Below, piece after piece: positions 41,057-51,535 of a DNA stretch of 64,000 bases. The notes under the pieces were generated by a model, which saw only the letters and a list, made by a program, of their open reading frames with translations, did no database searches and was not told the origin of the DNA. Location of the stretch: NCBI GenBank assembly GCA_963070105.1, contig OY718807.1, positions 6,366,983 to 6,430,982 on the forward strand. Direction: 5' to 3'. How positions within the stretch are numbered: the stretch's first letter is position 1; every line of letters starts with the position of its first letter. The stretch comes from Litomosoides sigmodontis. Lineage: Eukaryota; Nematoda; Chromadorea; Rhabditida; Onchocercidae. The position numbers were made by a program, and so were the translations under genes.

Positions 41057-44000
41057 ATGAATGAAAACTATAAACATATATGGTTGTCACTTGTGGTCAT
41101 TTCGGTGTTGTCCATTCAACGGGTAACAGTTACTGACGTGGACTATGAGGAACCGATACCGTCCTCTTTATATGGTCCTAACGATCATATAACTGCATTG
41201 AATAGTAAGAATTTTGACAGGAAAATATACAATAAGGTAAGTAACTTTGTCACTAAATTACATGAGTAGTTTTTATTGGAAGAAAAAGTTTACGCTTAAA
41301 TTAGTTTGATAAATAGTAGTTGAAATGTTGAAAGCAGATGGGTTTTTTTTTTCATCTTCTCTTTGCATATGTGTTTACGAACATGAAATTTCTGATATAG
41401 AGAAACTTAGAAAAAAACTAGAAGATATTTTCATGACTTTTTTGGTGATTTTATTTTTATAATTTTTATATTTAATTCCAACTTCGGTTACACTAACTCT
41501 TTAATTGATTGGGTGGTTCTTTGTTTGAATATATTATTCCTTTTTATTGCTTTGTACAGGACAGGTGTGATAAATGTATTGAAATAATCAAGTGTAAAGT
41601 TTACATTTTAGAATCAAGTTTTTTTCGTAGAGTTTTTCTCAAGTTGGTGTGGTGCATGTATTGGGTATGCTGAAACGTACAAACAGCTTGCGAAGTAAGA
41701 CGGAATTTGTTTTTTTTTTTGCGAATGTCAATCAAATTTATCGAGTTTTTTTTATAAAATGGTGCACTGGAAAGGCATGAGGAAGATAAAGAAAATTTAG
41801 ATTCTTTTTTGAATATAGGATATTTGTTTAGCTAACAAGGACAAGGAGACTGCTAATTTTTTTATGAAATAGGATAAGATAGAAAGGTTGTAGTCTAATT
41901 CTTCTTCATCTCTCGAACTCGGACCATAAACCATAAGATGGCCTGTAGCCTTAGGTTAAAGATAGCCTGTATGAAATTTTTATTTCTTATCAGTTTTACT
42001 TTTATTTGAGGACGGACAAGTTACTGCTTAAGCTTCGAGTCAACGTCTCTCTTAGCTTTTGTTTTTTCATACAGGCTATCTTTGAAGTTTTAGATCATTT
42101 GAAGTCTCAGATTGACAAGAGATAGAGTGCATCTGATGACACATGTAAGGAAAAGATTTTTGTTGTTATTAGGAAAATCAACTTTTTGCAGACAACTACT
42201 GCAGTGGAGACCCATTGTTCAAATTGCAGCAGTGGATTGTGCTGATTTTCAAAATTTGAAATTGTGTCGAGAGCATAACGTTGATGCCTTCCCAACCATC
42301 AAAGTAATACTCGCTTATTTGCATTCAAAAATTCTTAAAATTTTCGATAAATTTGGTTACTGTTTTCTCTTAATCATTTTAGCAACATATACTGTTTTCA
42401 TCCCTCTTTAAATCTCACTAGAGCATTATCTTAAAATTTTTTTGATGTTGTATTTAGAAGAGTATGAAGTTGTTCTACACGCAAAAAAATATTGCTGAAA
42501 AAATGTTGGATCATGCAGTTCAGTAATTCTTGTACTGTTAGGTTAACGCGTTCTTTCTATAAAAGCCGCATACTTGCTTTTTTTAATTATATTGTTTTAG
42601 TCGCACGGTGCTGGTCACTTTTTTCCTCACAAAACAATGCGTGCAAAATGAAGTTTTTTACATTGTGCGATCTCTTTTCAGTATTTCAAATATATGTCAG
42701 AGAGTGCAAATGATGCCGTTCCATATAAAGGAAATATACACAATTTAAATAAGGTAGCATTGGATATTGCTGAGTTAGTGTATAATGACTGGATATATCG
42801 TAAACCTGCAGAATGGCCAAATTTTCAGACTAGTGATAAGTATGTTTTTATTATTTCTCTCTCCCTTCTTGCGCTTGAAATAAGTGTTCAAATGGAGTTT
42901 TGATTTATGTGTTATCAGTTAAAATCAGCAAATTTAAGCAGCGTTTTTTGTAAGTCATAGAAGAGAATAATTCAAGGCATATTGCACTACTTTATTTATG
43001 GAATGGAATGTCTTATGAAGTAATTTTTTCAGTTATGTTAGGCTTGAAGATATGTTACCAACGTTACCACCTGTTACTTCGTTGCTAGCTCTGGTCGTTG
43101 AAGACAACCCTTCGAGAACAGCGTGGGCGGTAAGTGATGTCCTTAAACTTTGTCGTTTTCTTTACGAATCACTAATGAGTGTTGTATAATATGCTACGCT
43201 ATATGCTGCTCATTATGAGAGAGTTCCTGTAAATTTTTTTTTCCTTTATGCGTGACGGATAAAACTATTAATATGTGAGTTTTTCTGTGTTTTTTTAAAA
43301 TATATAATGTGTTGTTTTGTATAGGAAATGATAGCATTTGCGAACGATAGCCGAGTTTACGTAGCGCAGATACAGCGTAGTAATCCAATAGCGCACCAGT
43401 TTGGTATTGCAGGAGCACTGGGAAATTCGCGACTGTTCCTATTAAAAAAGGGCCAACCAACTCCGCTTTACGTCTCTATGTAACATTTGTTTCATCCTTT
43501 TCCAAATTTTTTATATGTGACTTATCTATTTTCTTATTTTTTTTAGTTTATTCAAAAAAATAGGATAGTTTTTTCGAGAAATTAAGCTGTCTAAAACCAA
43601 TAGTCTAATTAAAAAGGCTGCGATTGTACTGCATTTTATTGTTTTGTTTGTTTGTCTTGTGTAATTCGGTAAGGAAAAAGAGATCTTCGTTTTTCCAGGA
43701 AACATGACACATGGCTTGAGATGCAAAATAAGATTAATGAACATGTGGCACAGATTCCTACGGTAGACGCACCTGTGTCGAATAAGGTATTCTTTAATTC
43801 TCAACATTACTGCTTCCTTTTTCTTGTAGGACCATCTCTAAATTATTTGAAGTAGCAGCCGGTCGCTGCCGCTTAGGTTATGGAAAAATTACTTTTGTTG
43901 ATATCAAGGAACTCATGCATGAAAGTGTTAAATTTTAGTTCTTCGGTGAATAATGATTACTACCAATAAATGTATACTTTTTTTTTGTTAGTAACAGGAC

Positions 44001-44987
44001 ATAAATTGAATTGAGCTCTGTGTTTTTGATGATTTTCATGAAATTTACTTGATAAGTAAACTTAAAAGCCGGAAATTTGCATGCTCCAACAGCCGTACAG
44101 TATCGGGTATTTCTGAAAATGGGTGAGCGTACTGGGGGTGTCATGATTTTCTGATTAAAAATAAGCTTTTAAAATTGTTAAGATTAAAATTTAAAATTTT
44201 CGTCGATTTAGAATGAAGTAGTACGAGATATGAAGTCATTTGATGAAACGAACATGATGATCACTTGGAGTCAGTTTGAAGTACGTTTCTGCACATTTGT
44301 TTTACTGGGTATTTGAAATAATTGTGCGATTCGAAATGTTTTATTGGATGTTTTTTTAAGGTACAAATGATGGATATTATAACTGCACTTCGTTATATGT
44401 TAATGGCTGAAATACCGAGGAAGTCTGTGATCAAAGGTGAAAAGCTTGAGGCATTGAAATTATGGGCTCGTGCAATGAAAAAGGTATTTTATTATCACCA
44501 ATCTACTATAAGATATTTCCTGGTGCTTTGGTATCATTTCTTACAATTACAGTTACAGATTCATTGGAGATGATAATGAAGGTTAGGCACTTCTTTTATC
44601 TTCTAATGTATTCCACAACGTTCTCTTTCAATCTCTCAAAGGCGTATCAGGTTTATGAATTAAATATGGCTATTTTAGTATTTACCGGGAACAATTCCAA
44701 TACGAAAGATGTTGTACAGGTTAGATCATTGGCTCAGCAATGTATCAACTGAACTTACTTCTGAAGAGTGGACGCATAAAATAATGACTATTCAGGTAAT
44801 TAATCCTGTCTTTTGTTCGTTTCTCCTTATGATGTATTTCATTTCTATCAGCATGCTTTTCTTTTCACGTGATGAGTGGCAAAATACTACAATTGTTACT
44901 TTTAAATGACTTATCTTTACCGTCGCATTTGTAGTGATTTTCCTCTCTACATTTTTCTCAGGATATGATTGATTTTTAAAAGAACAG

Positions 44988-45020
<33 letters not shown>

Positions 45021-47693
45021 GATATTAGCTATGGAATAGCTTTTCTCTTCTTTCACTTCTAATCGATTGCTTCGAATTAATTTTTTTTCCTCCTGAAACT
45101 ATTTCATTTCAGGATCAACTGGGTCAACCACTTCCAAGTACAACAAATTATATGGCTTGTCGTGGATCAAAAATGCATTTTCGAGGATTTTCTTGTGGAA
45201 TATGGACAATAATACATGCGATGAGTGTCCAGGCGTATAAAATTGAAAAGGACAGTAAGTGTTACTTGTTCATTGTTCGCTTGTTAAGCTAATAGCTGGC
45301 AAATGCATAACATGTGGAAAATTTTGGCACATTTAGTGGACAGTGTTAATATTTCTTCTTTTTATAACTTTTAAATTTTAAAAGGAGAACTAAAAATTTA
45401 TGGGAAGGTGAAAAGAAAGGAATTTGGTTTTTCTAAAATTCGAAAATGAAATATTTTTGACAAAACTGCATCAATTCATGACATGACGATCTCCAAAGGA
45501 TTGTGATGCTAAATGATAATTTCGGACTTTTTAGAACTGAAATTTTAGCAGTATTGATCATCTCACTAGCTTTTTTTCTCCCAAATTTCAACTAGGCGAC
45601 GATCCTTAACCAACTAGTAAAACCAATGAAAATGGTAGCTCATTTTGATTATCGAATTTAATCTTGGTAAATAGTTGTAGTGTTTTTATAAGAATTTGAC
45701 AGATTGGTTACAGATCCAAACTTCAATGCCAACGACGATCTAATCGAGCCATTCCATCAATTTATATGGAATTTCTTTGGTTGCTCCGAATGCGCAACTC
45801 ATTTTCACGAAGGAATTTTGAAGCGAAATATGACCGCGGTAGTCACGCCAGGTAGGCAAATGTAAAAAAAAAAAGCTAAAAATAAAGTACATTGAAGGAA
45901 GTAAACAATGAAAGACAAATGCATGAAGAACTTATTCACGTACGCTTAACGCTAAGTGAAGCTTAGTTGATCAAATTTTTCGTGTTAGCTTAAACTTTTT
46001 TCTTTTTTTTGGTGTATATTTATTGGAATAGGTAAATTTTCTTCTTCCATTTCACTGTTTATATCTGCGTTGCTAACCTAATTAACAGGTTTTTCAAGTG
46101 AAGGGGATTTTATATAACTTCCAAATAATATTGCGTTGCAAAATATGTTTCTGCTGATAAAATTTTTGACCTATTTGGTGAATTGATTACAATTTTATGC
46201 AAAATCTAAATGAATAATAGATCTATGTATTTAGCTGACGGCGTGATGTGGTTATGGATGACACATAATATTGTCAACAAGTATATTGCCAACAAAGCGT
46301 CGGAAGATCCGGTCTTCCCAAAACAGCAATTTCCGCCAGCTTCATTATGTCCACAATGTAGAAAGCAAGATGGAGAGTTTGACACAGAAGCCGTATTGAA
46401 TTTCATGATTAACTATTATGGTAACTTGAAGATCGACGGTCTTCGGGTGAGTCATATTTAACTTTGATATTTTGTTGTAATTGAATAACCTATAGACTTT
46501 AGAAATTAGATTCTCTTGCTACTTCGTTTGTTTTTGAAGATGATTTGGCATTTTTCACTTACCATAATTTTAAATCTGCTCAAGTTTGCTTAAGCTCGAA
46601 GTTCTTTAAATTTCCAAATAGTTGAATTGATTTCAGTCTGTGTCCGGTTACAAAGTGAGTGATTTTGAAGACGGCAGATTAGTAGCTGTTGAAATGAAGC
46701 ACCTGAACCCAAAATTCCAAATTGGCGCATTCAACGTTGACTCCATAGAAGAAGCTGATCAAAAGCTCATGCATGATTTCAGTGATAAATTTGGGTGGAG
46801 ATTGGTTGAGAGTGAACCTGACGGTAAGTATCATGACAATAATATGAATTTAATCAATTTAATCTGAGTGATGGAAAAAGTATAACTGAGCTTACACTTT
46901 TCAAGGATATTTATTGTGTAACTTAATGAACCATAAGACAAATAAGTACGAGACCTGTCCAAGCAGTTAAAATAGTGCTGCAATCGACCAACATACACGT
47001 GTGTCACAAAAGAAAATCCTGTGATATCGAATCACTGAATAAATTCATATCTTGAAAGTGGGTGCTCCAGTCCTCCACAATTTGGTATATTGTTTTTCGG
47101 ATCATTTTTCTTTTCCAAGAAACGCATGACATAATGTTTTTTGGCATATAAGAGTTTTCGATGTGTCGAATACGTATTTCATCTCGTATTTCATCTACCA
47201 TGGCAAAGTGTTCACGTTTGCTGATGTGAAAGGCAGGTGATGGCTTGAGTGTTGAGTACATCGAAATTTGACGGCGTACTGAACCGAGTTACGCCAAGCA
47301 TTGGCCTTTATTGTTTTCATTATCCAGTCACGTGGATATGCCATTTATACCTTGTCACTGTTTCATCATTTCGTAGATAGTAGTATTTCACCTATAAATG
47401 GGTGAGGCAAAACGCGTTCCATTTGAAAGTAATCGTTTTTCTCCTTTTCTTCCAAAACAGTCACATACGTAGTATCTTTTTTCCGACGCGCAATCAGCAG
47501 GCCATTTTGAAATTATCATATGTTCCTTTTTTTTGTAGGCCGTAGGTATTATGGTGGATCACCAGTGAAACGATCATTTTCCGTGTTATGGCTCTCAGTC
47601 ATCGCTGTGATGGTTCTTTTCATCTATATGAAATATCGGCGAAATCGTTTTAAAATCTGGAAGACTTTTTATTATAACGACTACAAGCTGTGA
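41057..47693 (+). CDS. Quiescin sulfhydryl oxidase, membrane-anchored, 678 aa
   Basis: QSOX couples disulfide formation in secreted proteins to reduction of O2, passing electrons from a thioredoxin domain to an FAD-binding Erv domain. Fifteen exons keep phase throughout: 41057-41236, 41612-41694, 42192-42303, 42682-42839, 43033-43129, 43325-43479, 43699-43786, 44212-44280, 44361-44483, 44679-44795, 45113-45254, 45693-45851, 46235-46446, 46637-46823, 47539-47693. Residues 1 to about 25 are a signal peptide. The thioredoxin site is FFSSWCGAC (C73/C76), with the cis-proline motif DAFPTIK. The helix-rich region contains KKYLPGTIP. The Erv domain has CRGSKMHFRGFSC (C410/C422), the FAD-proximal pair FGCSECATHF (C472/C475) and a third pair, CPQC (C533/C536). 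A transmembrane helix at about 640-657 is followed by a basic cytosolic tail, as in long animal QSOX forms. The active-site dipeptide is GA rather than the GH of vertebrate enzymes. Expected location is Golgi or secretory membranes. Confidence 0.93.
41958..42083. repeat. Inverted repeat (19-base perfect arms) in QSOX intron 2
   Basis: AAAGATAGCCTGTATGAAA at 41958-41976 is exactly complementary in reverse to 42065-42083, with an 88-base loop. The pair lies wholly in the intron before exon 3 (42192). It could form a stem in the pre-mRNA or be the remnant of a small foldback element. I see no obvious target-site duplication. Confidence 0.85.
44989..45019. repeat. (TA)15 microsatellite in a QSOX intron
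   Basis: A perfect TA run of about 31 bases in the intron between exons 10 and 11. Confidence 0.9.
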
Positions 47694-49211
47694 TTTTTCA
47701 ATTCGATTCAGTGCCTTTATGTATTCTTGGAAGTAACGACCCTCGGAAGTGAAGGTTCAACTGAGAAGTAAAAAACTTCAAGTAACGCAGGGGCTAGAGG
47801 CATTTGTAATTATGAAATGATAAAAGAATTTTAAGTTGATGCCACAAATAGCGAAGTTGAATGTGTAGTTTACCAGACGTGTGGCTTTTTTTTAGACTTT
47901 TAAGGGATTTTTAGGCTTTTTGTTAGTGTTATGTGAATAGCCGTGACTACCTGAAATTAATTTTATTTCTTATTTAGTGTTTACTTTTTTGTTTCTGTGC
48001 ATAACCGTCGCATTGTTGCAATTAATTATATTTTTCGTCTTTTATTACGTCGTTGCGAAAAAGGGTTTGTCTGAAACTCCGGTACCAAAGCATCGGTTTC
48101 CAACGTGGAGTGGTTCTCGTAGTAGCGTAACTGAACCTCAGGCATGAACTTTTACTTCTAGTTTTACTCGTTCCACTGCGGAAATGTTCTGGTGGGAGAC
48201 ATAAGGCACTGATTCGAACTGATAAGCCTGCCTGCAGGAAGAACCTCTTGGTACTTCCTGTTTTTTTCTTTTTTTTGTCTTCCAGAATTTCCCAGCACTT
48301 TGCCTCCATTCTTTTCTTCGTCTTTCATAGATACCGTGAGATCACTGAGAAACGACTTTTCTTTCTTTCGTGCTTGCCACTTTTTTTTTCACTTCTGTTT
48401 TAAGTTTGAAGCACTTAGCGTCCTCGTTTGTTTTCAATTTTATCACGTTTGCCGTTCTTTTTATTAATGTTTTTATAATTTTCAGTGCACCATTCCGTTC
48501 AAAGCTAACATTCACTTGAAGCAAGTTCGCTAAAATATGTAGAATTGTAGAATTGGCAGCTAGCAATCTTTCAAATTTCCTTTTGCATGTACTGTCAGAA
48601 ATTGCACGCAGATAAGCGAAAATACAAATATAAATTAATTAAATTACTACAAATGTAATGGAAATGAGCGTCTTATAGGTGCCCATGGTCTTCGAGTTCA
48701 TCGCAGCTAGTGCCGAGATTCGCGTTGTAAATTTTAATCTTGAGAAAGATTAATTACTCAGTATGTGCTTTGCAATATTATTAGTATTATAATGTATAAA
48801 TATTGCTGTTGCGAGATGACCACTTCCTAGAATTTTCGGATTCTCAACTCATGTCTTTGCGCTCTTTCCTCTAAGATTTTATCAGCCTTGCTCAGCAAAT
48901 TTCTCACGAACCTTTCAGTTCTTTGCCTTATGTTCAAAACTGCAAAATTTGAATATATTTTAACAATTATTCAAAATTTCTTTAAAAAAAAATCACATCA
49001 TAGCTAAAATTTTGATGTCAACAGCAATATTGCTTTCCGATAACAGTATTCATTGACAGCGGCAGTTGTCATGTGGCAGTAGTAATAGTTATGTTTGCAG
49101 AATGAACATTTAGCAGTTAGCAATTCAACGTTTCAACTGTCATAATATTAAACTTATACAAAGAAAAAAAGAAGCAAATTGGTTGCATTTATATAAATAT
49201 ACATATTTCAG

Positions 49212-51026
49212 AAGGGAAAGAATGATCAGATTGAAATGCTGCAAAGTATTAACGTGTGTCCATCATACTACAGTGGTGGTGATGATAGTACTGATGACTT
49301 GTTTCTTTACAGAAAGGTTGCAATCATTTCTAGAAATACGAGCGGTGACTTTCTTCTTCAGCTATCGTTCACCATTATTCATTCACTTTTGTATCAAACA
49401 CTGTTGAGGAATTCCTTCATTATTAAACAATATTATTTTGTTTGTTTCCATTATGTTAATTTATTTCTCTTTACTTCCTGTAATTCTCATCATCCCACAC
49501 CCATCGCACGTGAGCATTCTTTTCCTTTCGCTGTGCATGCTTCCTCTTTGACGTCATGAAAGTAATACATTCAACAGTATCTTACTAAATAAAAACAACG
49601 AAGCAATTTTCGTTAATTATCTGATAATTTTGTTTGATGGCCATTTTATAGCTTTTTTCTGGTGACCTTCTTGTGAGATATTTTTGTTAATTTTTATGTA
49701 TCATTTCAGTATTATGAAGTAGTATGTGTCAGAATTCGAATTTCCCCTCTGCTCTACTTCTGCTCTGTGTTGAACCCGATGAAATTACTTCACTTTATGC
49801 ATATCGTTCTTTTTTTTTCCAAAAAATAAATTTCCCATTTGATGATAAAATGGAATTATTATATTCACTTTCTTCTTTGCATTCCATTATTATTATGTTC
49901 ACTTTCTTTTCATTCCATTATTATTATGTTTTGGGTTTTCTTTCCTTTGCATTTCATGAATAGAGTGAAATGAAGTTAATCTCTTTCAGTTGTTATCAAG
50001 CAATACCACCGCAAGTTAAAATAACTTTTAGTACTTTTTACACCATCTAAGTTAGTGGGAAGTGAGGACGGTGCGATCTGATCGTGCTGCACTGCATGCG
50101 TGACGAAAATAGCAGCATATATTGAGAATTTTGTGAAAAGTTACTCGATCGTTCCAAGTTGTGCAAGAGGTATCGTCAGTTGTAGTGTTCAGTTGAACGC
50201 TATGTCCGTGCTTGAGATTTGGATTCACGCTGAAGATATGTGACAGATTCGTTTCGTGTCATTACTAGGTCATGGGGAAGTGACCAGGAAGGAAGGAGAA
50301 GGTCGGAAAGTTGTTGCTACTGAAATATCTATCACTGCTGCTCAAATAAGTGCTATGTTGTTGATTTTCGAAGTGAATTAATGCCGAAAGAAGCTTTAAT
50401 TCCTTCAACAGTTTTGCTGCAACGCAGCTGCTCCTTGGGATGTCTCTTCCCTCACATAGCGCAGGTTTGTGAATTAACCAAAGGCTAACTTAGGAAGGAT
50501 ATAACTTTCTATGGAAACGAGCAATGTGAAACTTGTGAAACTTCGCTGTAAAAACGTGACCACCGGCTACGCAGCTAAGAGAAAGGTCCACTACATGCGG
50601 TGAGTTCAGGCTGTCAAGTTGCAATTACCTTATCTCTGAATGAATATCTGGGATGAAGGAATTTCAACTTGCTTTGCAGGAAGCGTTGAAATTGGGGTGT
50701 CAGGCTAAGCAAAACAAGCGCTGCATTAAATTCAATTGATTTATTGATCGGATGATAGTTGTAATAGTACAAAATAAGGCTGGAAAGATAAATTTCGCAG
50801 ATTTTGAAAGTAAAATTTGGTATTTCTTATACAGCTTTTTAAGGATGAAGTTCTTAATCAAGAGCGTACTATATTTAGTATGCCAGGTCACGTCAAGATT
50901 ACAATACGTGATTCTTACTTCCACATGCATCACTGCGTCATTCACATCACGCCCCCACCTGCCTTTAATTGGCACGATCTTTTGAAAGAACTCCGTGATC
51001 AACGCAATTTTCGCATATCACACTGA
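49212..51026 (+). CDS. Candidate exons of an unrecognised gene
   Basis: Two stretches look coding and have good splice borders. At 49212-49316, TTTCAG precedes 35 codons (including MLQSINVCPSYYSGGDDST) and a donor AAAG|GTTGCA follows. At 50835-51026, TTATACAG precedes 63 codons (including SMPGHVKITIRDSYFHMHH) that end at TGA. Both borders are in phase 0, so they could be joined, giving about 98 residues. A methionine lies within the first stretch. I recognise no family, the 1.5-kb intron is long for this locus, and the two pieces may be unrelated or chance. Confidence 0.25.
49549..49556. promoter_or_regulatory. Perfect CRE palindrome TGACGTCA
   Basis: TGACGTCA lies downstream of the first candidate exon in the QSOX-carrier gap. 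It matches the CREB/ATF consensus exactly. The distance to any supported start (about 2 kb to the carrier) makes a role uncertain. Confidence 0.3.
49864..49928. repeat. Tandem duplication of about 31-34 bases
   Basis: TTCACTTTCTT plus CATTCCATTATTATTATG is present twice in tandem (49864-49897 and 49898-49928). The second copy lacks a few bases in the middle. No coding overlap is supported. Confidence 0.75.
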
Positions 51027-51511
51027 GTTTATTATGCTGGCATAGACTAAAAGACAGAGAGAGGGAGAGAGACGAGAGGACAGCAGCGAGATCATAGAGG
51101 TTGGGAAAATGAACATAGGGCGGTGATAGGGAGTTAGAAGTGACGAAAGGAGTAAGATCGTTAGCGTTATGTTAGTCTGAGCGTACACGCACTTGTTGGG
51201 TTCTCTGGAAGGGTACTTTCGCCGTCAGGTTGCGTCACATTTTTAGGTGCATTCTTTAGGATATATGACTCCTGTCTGGTAAATGAGTGCTTTTCAGGAA
51301 CCTAATTTGATCCTTTAAGGCTTATGCAAAACTTGCGAATGAAATGCTACGACAAGAGGTGACATCGACGACTTACAACTATGGTTGACAGGTTGTTAGT
51401 ATTTTGTTTTTGCTGGTGCCCGTAGGATAATGAACTTTAAAGTTTAAACCATCTTCTGTTGAAGAAAGGCACTAGCGATGCTGGTGTAGTTTCAATTGAA
51501 TTTCTATATTT

Positions 51512-51522
51512 CTCCTTTTCAG
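51512..51522 (+). promoter_or_regulatory. Probable trans-splice acceptor of the carrier gene
   Basis: CTCCTTTTCAG ends 13 bases before the ATG at 51536, with a strong pyrimidine tract and no in-frame coding exon upstream. This fits SL trans-splicing. A cis-spliced 5' UTR exon is the alternative. Confidence 0.45.
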
Positions 51523-51535
51523 ATTGAGGGATACA

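Larger units (their letters stand above)
47694..51535. other. Mostly non-coding region between QSOX and the carrier gene
   Basis: AT-rich sequence with a purine-rich patch near 51051-51085 and a locally duplicated stretch at 49864-49928. Two candidate plus-strand exons (49212-49316 and 50835-51026) are listed separately. Lys-rich minus-strand frames at 48022-48566 do not resolve into a convincing protein. The carrier's promoter and outron presumably lie in the last few hundred bases. Confidence 0.5.

Noticed and set aside
44484..44581. Apparent 29-base intron or frameshift in QSOX, joining MKK to IFPGALVSFL
   Set aside because: A normal 193-base intron to the acceptor at 44678 gives MKK|YLPGTIPIRKMLYRLDHW, which matches the QSOX family better and keeps phase. 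The intronic FPG stretch is coincidental.
48022..48566. Lys/Arg-rich minus-strand frames downstream of QSOX
   Set aside because: The frames are split by stops, lack convincing splice joins and match no family. They are likely chance frames in low-complexity DNA.
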